Source: Aquarana catesbeiana (lineage: Eukaryota; Chordata; Amphibia; Anura; Ranidae). From it: a stretch of 64,000 nucleotides of DNA. Both the position numbers and the translations under genes were made by a program. Positions 53,385 to 64,000 of this stretch are shown one piece after another. The DNA lies in contig NC_133328.1 in assembly GCF_042186555.1 (NCBI RefSeq), forward strand, positions 57,955,431 to 58,019,430. The letters run 5' to 3'. Within the stretch, counting starts at the first letter, position 1, and the number at the start of each line of letters is the position of its first letter. A model generated the notes under the pieces. That model was given only the letters and a program-made list of their open reading frames with translations, did not search any database and had not been told where the DNA came from.

Positions 53385-56300
53385 AGCTGGGCAGCAGAGA
53401 CATCCCTAAGGGCTAAAGTCGACGTGACACTTGATCATGGCCAACAAGGCCGAGAAGCGATAATGCTGGAATGGAAAAAGGTGAGTAAGGTGGATCACAG
53501 TCTCTTTCCGTGTGGGGACTAAGCCTCTAACCCAATAGCAGCAAGTAGGTGAAGCCGAATTTAATCGATGATCCTACAAGGCCGAGCAGAGGGTACCCAA
53601 CAGGAACCAAATGGCTTGGGCAGATCAAAGTGCCTATCAACGTCCCAGCTGGGCAGCAGGGACACCCCTAAGGGCTAAAGTCGACGTGACACTTGATCAT
53701 GGCCAAAAAGGCATAGAAGCGATAATGCTGGAATGGAAAAAGATGTTAGTAAGGTGGATCGCAGTCTCGTTCCGTGTGGGGACTAAGCCTCTAACCCAAT
53801 AGCAGCAAGTAGGTGAAGCCGAATTTAATCGGCGATCCTACAAGGCCGAGCAGAGGGTACCCCACAGGGACCAAGTGGCTTGGGCAGCTCAAATTGCCTA
53901 TCAAAGTCCCAGCTTGGCAGCAGGGACACCCCTAAGGGCTAAATTCGACGTGACACTTGATCATGGCCAACAAGGCCGAGAAGCAATAATGCTGGAATGG
54001 AAAAAGATGTTAGTAGGATGGATCACAGTCTCGTTCCGTGTGGGGACTAAGCCTCTAACCCAATAGCAGCAAGTAGGTGAAGCCGAATTTAATCGAGGAT
54101 CCTACAAGGCCAAGCAGAGGGTACCCCACAGGGACCAAGTAGCTTGGGCAGATCAAAATGCCTATCAACGTCCCAGCTTGGCAGCAGGGACACCCCTAAG
54201 GGCTAAAGTCGACGTGACACTTGATCATGGCCAACAAGGCCGAGAAGCGATAATGCTGGAATGGCAAAAGAGGTTAGTACGGTGGATCGCAGTATCGTTC
54301 CATGTGGGGACTAACCCAATAGCAGCAAGTAGGTGAAGCCGAATTTAATCGACGATCCTGCAAGGCCGAGCAGAGGGTACCCTATAGGGACCAAATGGCT
54401 TGGGCAGATCAAAGTGCCTATCAACGTCCCAGCTGGGCAGCAGGGACACCCCTAAGGGCTAAAGTCGAAGTGACACTTGATCATGGCCAAAACGGCAGAG
54501 AAGCGATAATGCTGGAATGGAAAAAGATGTTAGTATGGTGGATCGCAGTCTTGTTCCGTGTGGGGACTAAGCCTCTAACCCAATAGCAGCAAGTAGGTGA
54601 AGCCGAATTTAATCGACGATCCTACAAGGCCGAGCAGAGGGTACCCCACAGGGACCAAGTGGCTTGGGCAGATCAAAATGCCTATCAACGACCCAGCTGG
54701 GCAGCAGAGACACCCCTAAGGGCTAAAGTCGACGTGACACTTGATCATGGCCAAAACGGCAGCGAAGCGATAATGCTGGAATGGAAAAAGATGTTAGTAG
54801 GGTGGATCGCAGTCTCGTTCCGTGTGGGGACTAAGCCTCTAACCCAATAGCAGCAAGTAGGTGAAGCCAAATTTAATCGACGATCCTAAAAGGCCAAGCA
54901 GAGGGTACCCCACAGGAAACAATTGGCTTGGGCAGATCAAAGTGCCTATCAACGTCCCAGTTTGGCAGCAGGGACACCCCTAAGGGCTAAAGTCGACGTG
55001 ACACTTGATCATGGCCAACAAGGCCGAGAAGCGATAATGCTGGAATGGAAAAAGATGTTAGTAGGGTGGATCGCAGTCTCGTTCCGTGTGGGGACTAAGC
55101 CTCTAACCCAATAGCAGCAAGTAGGTGAAGCCGAATTTAATCGACGATCCTACAAGGCCGAGCAGAGGGTACCCCACAGGGACCAAGTGGCTTGGGCAGA
55201 TCAAAGTGCCTATCAACGTCCCAGCTTGACAGCAGGGACACCCCTAAGGGCTAAAGTCGACGTGACTCTTGATCATGGCCAACAAGGCCGAGAAGCGATA
55301 ATGCTGGAATGGCAAAAGAGGTTAGTAGGGTGGATCGCAGTCTCGTTCCATGTGGGGACTAAGCCTCTAACCCAATAGCAGCAAGTAGGTGAAGCCAAAT
55401 TTAATCGACGATCCTACAAGGCCAAGCAGAGGGTACTCCACAGGGACCAAGTGGCTTGGGCAGATCAAAATGCCTATCAACGTCCCAGCTGGGCAGCAGG
55501 GACACCCCTAAGGGCTAAAGTCAACGTGACACTTGATCATGGCCAAAACGGCAGCGAAGCGATAATGCTGGAATGGAAAAAGATGTTAGTAGGGTGGATC
55601 GCAGTCTCGTTCCATGTGGGGACTAAGCCTCTAACCCAATAGCAGCAAGTAGGTGAAGCCGAATTTAATTGACGATCCTACAAGGCCAAGCAGAGGGTAC
55701 CCCACAGGGACCAAGTGGCTTGGGCAGATCAAAATGCCTATCAACGTCCCAGCTGGGCAGCAGAGACACCCCTAAAGGCTAAAATCGACGTGACACTTGA
55801 TCATGGCCAACAAGGCCGAGAAGCGATAATGCTGTAATGGAAAAAGGTGAGTAAGGTGGATCGCAGTCTCTTTCCGTGTAGGGACTAAGCCTCTAACCCA
55901 ATAGCAGCAAGTTGGTGAAGCCGAATTTAATCGACGATCCTACAAGGCCAAGCAGAGGGTACCCCACAGGGACCAAGTGGCTTGGGCAGATCAAAATGCC
56001 TATCAACGTCCCAGCTAGCCAGCAGGGACACCCCTAGGGGATAAAGTGGACGTGACACTTGATCATGGCCAACAAGGCCGAGAAGCGATAATGCTGGAAT
56101 GGAAAAAGGTGAGTAAGGTGGATCGCAGTCTCTTTCCGTGTGGGTACTAAGCCTCTAACCCAACAGCAGCAAGTAGGTGAAGCCGAATGTAATCGAAGAT
56201 CCTACAAGGCCGAGCAGAGGGTACCCCACAGGGACCAAATGGCTTGGGCAGATCAAAGTGCCTATCAACGTCCCAGCTGGGCAGAAGGGACACCCCTAAG

Positions 56301-57990
56301 GGCTAAAATCGACGTGACACTTGATCATGGCCAAAAAGGCAAAGAAGCGATAATGCTGGAATGGAAAAAGATGTTAGTAGGGTGGATCGCAGTCTCGTTC
56401 CCTGTGGAGACTAAGCCTCTAACCCAATAGCAGCAAGTAGGTGAAGCCGAATTTAATCGACGATCTTACAAGGCCGAGCAGAGGGTACCCCACAGGGACC
56501 AAGTGGCTTGGGCAGATCAAAATGCCTATCAACGTCCCAGCTGGGCAGCAGAGACACCCCTAAGGGCTAAAGTCGACGTGACACTTGATCATGGCCAACA
56601 AGGCCGAGAAGCGATAATGTTGGAATGGAAAAAGGTGAGTAAGGTGGATCGCAGTCTCTTTCCGTGTGGGGACTAAGCCTCTAACCCAATAGCAGCAAGT
56701 AGGTGAAGCCGAATTTAATCGACGATCCTACAAGGCCGAGCAGAGGGTACCCCACTGGGACCAAATGGCTTGGGCAGATCAAAGTGCCTATCAACGTCCC
56801 AGCTAGGCAGCAGGGACATCCCTAAGGGCTAAAGTCGACGGGACACTTGATCATGGCCAAAAAGGCAAAGAAGCGATAATGCTGGAATGGAAAAAGATGT
56901 TAGTAGGGTGGATCGCAGTCTCGTTCCGTGTGGGGCCTAAGCCTCTAACCCAATAGCAGCAAGTAGGTGAAGCCGAATTTAATCGACGATCCTACAACGT
57001 CAAACAGAGGGTACCCCACAGGGACCAAGTGGCTTGGGCAGATCAAAATGCCTATCAACGTCCCAGCTAGGCAGCAGGGACACCCCTAGGGGCTAAAGTG
57101 GACGTGACACTTGATCATGGCCAACAAGGCCGAGAAGCGATAATGCTGGAATGGAAAAAGATGTTAGTAGGGTTGATCGCAGTCTCGTTCCGTGTGGGGA
57201 CTAAGCCTCTAACCCAACAGCAGCAAGTAGGTGAAGCCGAATTCAATCGACGATCCTACAAGGCCGAGCAGAGGGTACCCCACAGGGACCAAGTGGCTTG
57301 GGCAGATCAAAGTGCCTATCAACGTCCCAGCTTAGCAGCAGGGACACCCCTTAGGGCTAAAGTCGACGTGACACTTGAATATGGCCAACAAGGCCGAGAA
57401 GCGATAATGCTGGAATGGCAAAAGAGGTTAGTAGTGTGGATCGCAGTCTCGTTCCATGTGGGGACTAAGCCTCTATCCCAATAGCAGCAAGTAGGTGAAG
57501 CCGAATTTAATCGACGATCCTACAAGGCCGAGCAGAGGGTACCCCACAGGGGCCAAGTGGCTTGGGCAGATCAAAATGCCTATCAACGTCCCAGCTGGGC
57601 AGCAGAGACACCCCTAAGGGCTAAAGTCGACGTGACACTTGATCATGGCCAACAAGGCCAAGAAGCGATAATGCTGGAATGGAAAAAGGTGAGTAAGGTG
57701 GATCGCAGTCTCTATCCTTGTGGGGACTAAGCCTCTAACCCAATAGCAGCAAGTAGGTGAAGCCGAATTTAATTGACGATTCTACAAGGCCGAGCAGAGG
57801 GTACCCCTCAGGGACCAAATTGCTTGGGCAGATCAAAGTGCCTATCAACGTCCCAGCTGGGCAGCAGGGACACCCCTAAGGGCTAAAGTCGACGTGACAC
57901 TTGATCATGGCCAAAGCGGCAGAGAAGCTATAATGCTGGAATGGAAAAAGATGTTAGTAGGGTGGATCGCAGTCTCGTTCCGTGTGGGGA
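53385..57990. repeat. Third copy of the middle-block segment (27,210-31,815)
   Basis: A constant offset of 26,174 bp links 27,437 with 53,611, 28,221 with 54,395, 29,277 with 55,451 and 30,924 with 57,098. It ends in a chimeric monomer near 57,990, where GGGGACAAAGCCTCTAACC continues with the TAATAGCAGCAAGTAAG variant. Confidence 0.88.
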
Positions 57991-59985
57991 CAAAGCCTCT
58001 AACCTAATAGCAGCAAGTAAGTGAAGCCGAATTTAATCGACGATCCTACAAGGCCGAGCAGAGGGTACCCCACAGGGACCAAGTGGCTTGGGCAGATAAA
58101 AGTGCCTATCAACGTCCCAGCTTGGCAGCAGGGACACCCCTAAGGGCTAAAGTCGACGTGACTCTTGATCATGGCCAACAAGGCCGAGAAGCGATAATGC
58201 TGGAATGGCAAAAGAGGTTAGTAGGGTGGATCGCAGTCTCGTTCCATGTGGGGAATAAGCCTCTAACCCAATAGCAGCAAGTAGGTGAAGCCAAATTTAA
58301 TCGACGATCCTACAAGGCCAAGCAGAGGGTACTCCACAGGGACCAAGTGGCTTGGGCAGATCAAAATGCCTATCAACGTCCCAGCTGGGCAGCAGGGACA
58401 CCCCTAAGGGCTAAAGTCAACGTGACACTTGATCATGGCCAAAACGGCAGCGAAGCGATAATGCTGGAATGGAAAAAGATGTTAGTAGGGTGGATCGCAG
58501 TCTCGTTCCATGTGGGGACTAAGCCTCTAACCCAATAGCATCAAGTAGGTGAAGCCGAATTTAATCGACGATCCTACAAGGCCAAGCAGAGGGTACCCCA
58601 CAGGGACCAAGTGGCTTGGGCAGATCAAAATGCCTATCAACGTCCCAGCTGGGCAGCAGAGACACCCCTAAGGGCTAAAATCGACGTGACACTTGATCAT
58701 GGCCAACAAGGCCGAGAAGCGATAATGCTGTAATGGAAAAAGGTGAGTAATGTGGATCGCAGTCTCTTTCCGTGTGGGGACTAAGCCTCTCACCCAATAG
58801 CAGCAAGTAGGTGAAGCCGAATTTAATCGACGATCCTACAAGGCCGAGCAGAGGGTACCCCACAGGGACCAAGTGGATTGGGCAGCTCAAAGTGCCTATC
58901 AAAGTCCCAGCTTGGCAGCAGGGACACCCCTAAGGGCTAAATTCGACGTGACACTTGATCATGGCCAACAAGGCCGAGAAGCGATAATGCTGGAATGGCA
59001 AAAGGTGAGTAAGGTGGATCACAGTCTCTTTCCGTGTGGGGACTAAGCCTCTAACCCAATAGCAGGAAGTAGGTGAAGCCGAATTTAATCGATGATCCTA
59101 CAAGGCCGAGCAGAGGGTACCCAACAGGAACCAAATGGCTTGGGCAGATCAAAGTGCCTATCAACGTCCCAGCTGGGCAGCAGGGACACCCCTAAGGGCT
59201 AAAGTCGACGTGACACTTGATCATGGCCAAAAAGGCATAGAAGCGATAATGCTGGAATGGAAAAAGATGTTAGTAAGGTGGATCGCAGTCTCGTTCCGTG
59301 TGGGGACTAAGCCTCTAACCCAATAGCAGCAAGTAGGTGAAGCCGAATTTAATCGGCGATCCTACAAGGCCGAGCAGAGGGTACCCCACAGGGACCAAGT
59401 GGCTTGGGCAGCTCAAATTGCCTATCAAAATCCCAGCTTGCCAGCAGGGACACCCCTAAGGGCTAAATTCGACGTGACACTTGATCATGGCCAACAAGGC
59501 CGAGAAGCGATAATGCTGGAATGGAAAAAGATGTTAGTAGGATGGATCACAGTCTCGTTCCGTGTGGGGACTAAGCCTCTAACCCAATAGCAGCAAGTAG
59601 GTGAAGCCGAATTTAATCGAGGATCCTACAAGGCCGAGCAGAGGGTACCCCACAGGGGCCAAGTGGCTTGGGCAGATCAAAATGCCTATCAACGTCCCAG
59701 CTGGGCAGCAGAGACACCCCTAAGGGCTAAAGTCGACGTGACACTTGATCATGGCCAAAACGGCAGCGAAGCGATAATGCTGGAATGGAAAAAGATGTTA
59801 GTAGGGTGGATCGCAGTCTCGTTCCTTGTGGGGACTAAGCCTCTAACCCAATAGCAGCAAGTAAGTGAAGCCGAATTTAATCGACGATCCTACAAGGCCG
59901 AGCAGAGGGTACCCCACAGGGACCAAGTGGCTTGAGCAGATCAAAGTGCCTATCAACGTCCCAGCTGGGCAGCAGAGACACCCCT

Positions 59986-60243
59986 AAGGGCTAAAGTCGA
60001 CGTGACACTTGATCATGGCCAAAACGGCAGCGAAGCGATAATGCTGGAATGGAAAAAGATGTTAGTAGGGTGGATCGCAGTCTCGTTCCTTGTGGGGACT
60101 AAGCCTCTAACCCAAAGGGCTAAAGTCGACGTGACACTTGATCATGGCCAAAACGGCAGCGAAGCGATAATGCTGGAATGGAAAAAGATGTTAGTAGGGT
60201 GGATCGCAGTCTCGTTCCTTGTGGGGACTAAGCCTCTAACCCA
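59986..60243. repeat. 129-bp partial-monomer duplication
   Basis: The segment from AAGGGCTAAAGTCGACG to CTCTAACCCA occurs twice, at 59,986 and 60,115 (offset 129 bp). It is joined at CTAACCCA|AAGGGC. The missing part includes the usual TAG stop, so two monomer frames are joined into an 81-codon frame. Confidence 0.9.
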
Positions 60244-63200
60244 ATAGCAGCAAGTAAGTGAAGCCGAATTTAATCGACGATCCTACAAGGCCGAGCAGAG
60301 GGTACCCCACAGGGACCAAGTGGCTTGGGCAGATCAAAGTGCCTATCAATGTCCCAGCTTGGCAGCAGGGACACCCCTAAGGGCTAAATTCGACGTGACA
60401 CTTGATCATGGCCAACAAGGCCGAGAAGCGATAATGCTGGAATGGAAAAAGATGTTAGTAGGGTGGATCGCAGTCTCGTTCCGTGTGGGGACTAAGCCTC
60501 TAACCCAATAGCAGCAAGTAGGTGAAGCCAAATTTAATCGACGATCCTACAAGGCCAAGCAGAGGGTACCCCACAGGGAACAAGTGGCTTGGGCAGATCA
60601 AAGTGCCTATCAACGTCCCAGTTTGGCAGCAGGGATACCCCTAAGGGCTAAAGTCGACGTGACACTTGATCATGGCCAACAAGGCCGAGAAGCGATAATG
60701 CTGGAATGGCAAAAGAGGTTAGTAGGGTGGATCGCAGTCTCGTTCCGTTTGGGGACTAAGCCTCTAACCTAATAGCAGCAAGTAGGTGAAGCCGAATTTA
60801 ATCGACGATCCTACAAGGCCGAGCAGAGGGTACCCCACAGGGACCAAGTGGATTGGGCAGATCAAAATGCCTATCAACGTCCCAGCTGGGAAGCAGAGAC
60901 ACCCCTAAGGGCTAAAGTCAACGTGACACTTGATCATGGCCAACAAGGCCGAGAAGCGATAATGCTGGAATGGAAAAACATGTTAGTAGGGTGGATCGCA
61001 GTCTCGTTCCGTGTGGGGACTAAGCCTCTAACCCAATAGCAGCAAGTAGGTGAAGCCGAATTTAATCGACGATCCTACAAGGCCGAGCAGAGGGTACCCC
61101 ACAGGGACCAAGTGGCTTGGGCAGATAAAAGTGCCTATCAACGTCCCAGCTTGGCAGCAAGGACACCCCTAAGGGCTAAAGTCGACGTGACTCTTGATCA
61201 TGGCCAACAAGGCCGAGAAGCGATAATGCTGGAATGGCAAAAGAGGTTAGTAGGGTGGATCGCAGTCTCGTTCCATGTGGGGACTAAGCCTCTAACCCAA
61301 TAGCAGCAAGTAGGTGAAGCCAAATTTAATCGACGATCCTACAAGGCCAAGCAGAGGGTACTCCACAGGGACCAAGTGGCTTGGGCAGACCAAAATGCCT
61401 ATCAACGTCCCAGCTGGGCAGCAGGGACACCCCTAAGGGCTAAAGTCAACGTGACACTTGATCATGGCCAAAACGGCAGCGAAACGATAATGCTGGAATG
61501 GAAAAAGATGTTAGTAGGGTGGATCGCAGTCTCGTTCCATGTGGGGACTAAGCCTCTAACCCAATAGCAGCAAGTAGGTGAAGCCGAATTTAATCGACGA
61601 TCCTACAAAGCCAAGCAGAGGGTACCCCACAGGGACCAAGTGGCTTGGGCAGATCAAAATGCCTATCAACGTCCCAGCTGGGCAGCAGAGACACCCCTAA
61701 GGGCTAAAATCGACGTGACACTTGATCATGGCCAACAAGGCCGAGAAGCGATAATGCTGTAATGGAAAAAGGTGAGTAAGGTGGATTGCAGTCTCTTTCC
61801 GTGTGGGGACTAAGCCTCTAACCCAATAGCAGCAAGTAGGTGAAGCCGAATTTAATCGACGATCCTACAAGGCCAAGCAGAGGGTACCCCACAGGGACCA
61901 AGTGGCTTGGGCAGATCAAAATGCCTATCAACGTCCCAGCTAGCCAGCAGGGACACCCCTAGGGGCTAAAGTGGATGTGACACTTGATCATGGCCAACAA
62001 GGCCGAGAAGCGATAATGCTGGAATGGAAAAAGGTGAGTAAGGTGGATCGCAGTCTCTTTCCGTGTGGGTACTAAGCCTCTAACCCAATAGCAGCAAGTA
62101 GGTGAAGCCGAATGTAATCGAAGATCCTACAAGGCCGAGCAGAGGGTACCCCACAGGGACCAAATGACTTGGGCAGATCAAAGTGCCTATCAACGTCCCA
62201 GCTGGGCAGAAGGGACACCCCTAAGGGCTAAAATCGACGTGACACTTGATCATGGCCAAAAAGGCATAGAAGCGATAATGCTGGAATGGAAAAAGATGTT
62301 AGTAAGGTGGATCGCAGTCTCGTTCCGTGTGGGGACTAAGCCTCTAACCCAATAGCAGCAAGTAGGTGAAGCCGAATTTAATCGGCGATCTTACAAGGCC
62401 GAGCAGAGGGTACCCCACAGGGACCAAGTGGCTTGGGCAGATCAAAATGCCTATCAACGTCCCAGCTGGGCAGCAGAGACACCCCTAAGGGCTAAAGTCG
62501 ACGTGACACTTGATCATGGCCAACAAGGCCAAGAAGCGATAATGTTGGAATGGAAAAAGGTGAGTAAGGTGGATCGCAGTCTCTTTCTGTGTGGGGACTA
62601 AGCCTCTAACCCAATAGCAGCAAGTAGGTGATGCCGAATTTAATCGACGATCCTACAAGGCCGAGCAGAGGGTACCCCACAGAGAGCAAATGGCTTGGGC
62701 AGATCAAAGTGCCTATCAACGTCCCAGCTGGGCAGCAGGGACACCCCTAAGGGCTAAAGTCGACGTGACACTTGATCATGGCCAAAAAGGCAAAGAAGCG
62801 ATAATGCTGGAATGGCAAAAGATGTTAGTAGGGTGGATCGCAGTCTCGTTCCGTGTAGGGCCTAAGCCTCTAACCCAATAGCAGCAAGTAGGTGAAGCCG
62901 AATTTAATCGACGATCCTACAACGCCAAACAGAGGGTACCCCACAGGGACCAAGTGGCTTGGGCAGATCAATATGCCTATCAACGTCCCAGCTAGGCAGC
63001 AGGGACACCCCTAGGGGCTAAAGTGGACGTGACACTTGATCATGGCCAACAAGGCCGAGAAGCGATAATGCTGGAATGGAAAAAGATGTTAGTAGGGTTG
63101 ATCGCAGTCTCGTTCCGTGTGGGGACTAAGCCTCTAACCCAATAGCAGCAAGTAGGTGAAGCCGAATTCAATCGACGATCCTACAAGTCCGAGCAGAGGG

Positions 63201-64000
63201 TACCCCACAGGGACCAAGTTGCTTGGGCAGATCAAAGTGCCTATCAACTTCCCAGCTTAGCAGCAGGGACACCCCTTAGGGCTAAAGTCGACGTGACACT
63301 TGAATATGGCCAACAAGGCCGAGAAGCGATAATGCTGGAATGGAAAAAGAGGTTAGTAGGGTGGATCGCAGTCTCGTTCCATGTGGGGACTAAGCCTCTA
63401 TCCCAATAGCAGCAAGTAGGTGAAGCCGAATTTAATCGACGATCCTACAAGGCCGAGCAGAGGGTACCCCACAGGGGCCAAGTGGCTTGGGCAGATCAAA
63501 ATGCCTATCAACGTCCCAGCTGGGCAGCAGAGACACCCCTAAGGGCTAAAGTCGACGTGACACTTGATCATGGCCAACAAGGCCAAGAAGCGATAATGCT
63601 GGAATGGAAAAAGGTGAGTAAGGTGGATCGCAGTCTCTATCCGTGTGGGGACTAAGCCTCTAACCCAATAGCAGCAAGTAGGTGAAGCCGAATTTAATTG
63701 ACGATCCCACAAGGCCGAGCAGAGGGCACCCCTCAGGGACCAAATGGCTTGGGCAGATCAAAGTGCCTATCAACGTCCCAGCTGGGCAGCAGGGACACCC
63801 CTAAGGGCTAAAGTCGACGTGACACTTGATCATGGCCAAAGCGGCAGAGAAGCGATAATGCTGGAATGGAAAAAGATGTTAGTAGGGTGGATCGCAGTCT
63901 CGTTCCGTGTGGGGACTAAGCCTCTAACCCAATAGCAGCAAGTAGGTGAAGCCAAATTTAATCGACGATCCTACAAGGCCAAGCAGAGGGTACCCCACAG

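Larger units (their letters stand above)
43185..64000. repeat. Satellite array, right block
   Basis: The satellite resumes exactly in phase at ATGCTGGAATGG and continues to the window edge, about 79 monomers in the same orientation. Up to about 51,551 it is copy 2 of the 8,432-bp duplication. From about 53,600 to 57,990 it matches about 27,425-31,815 at a constant offset of 26,174 bp. After that the monomers recur in new orders, with short-range matches (for example 58,083 with 52,557 and 58,347 with 29,277). No gene is seen in these 20.8 kb. Confidence 0.97.

Overview
This window looks like heterochromatic DNA from a large vertebrate genome, most likely an amphibian (probably a frog). The reasons are a long array of complex satellite DNA, a hAT transposon with BED and hATC domains, and a complete DIRS-order (Ngaro-like) tyrosine-recombinase retrotransposon carrying an SGNH-hydrolase ORF. 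That last combination is known from fish and amphibian genomes. Nothing in the window looks bacterial. The species assignment is inference.

Layout. (1) 1-16,250: tandem satellite with a monomer of about 264 bp. (2) 16,251-25,768: one hAT element flanked by a perfect 8-bp target duplication. It carries a broken minus-strand transposase gene, and a second, non-autonomous hAT-like element (22,221-25,142) is nested in it. (3) 25,769-36,766: the same satellite resumes. (4) 36,767-43,184: a structurally complete Ngaro-like element with split direct repeats A1-ORFs-B1-A2-B2 and four ORFs (Gag, RT-RNase H, tyrosine recombinase, SGNH hydrolase). It is inserted without target duplication. (5) 43,185-64,000: satellite to the end. 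About 48 kb of the 64 kb, roughly 180 monomers, is satellite.

The satellite is organised at several scales. There are two monomer classes, about 264 bp and about 262 bp. In the left block they form higher-order units near 3.25 kb and 2.99 kb that alternate as a 6.24-kb dimer. In the right block there are repeats of 1,054 bp (4 monomers), 4,480 bp (17 monomers) and 8,432 bp (32 monomers). Chimeric monomers mark unequal crossovers.

The most interesting observation is that every full-length monomer examined carries, on the minus strand, a segment of about 35 nt that closely matches the 5' end of U2 spliceosomal snRNA, beginning at nucleotide +1. In 264-bp monomers this segment is preceded by a consensus branch-point sequence (TACTAAC), a pyrimidine tract and an AG. 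The 262-bp class carries a consensus 5' splice donor on the plus strand instead. I therefore propose that this is a satellite with a U2-snRNA-derived head. Both transposons interrupt the array inside or within 1 bp of that head.

Most open frames in the window are by-products of repetition: a 63-codon frame in satellite monomers, and long frames in a 22-bp minisatellite that lacks stops in several frames. The supportable protein-coding genes are the four Ngaro ORFs and the disrupted hAT transposase.
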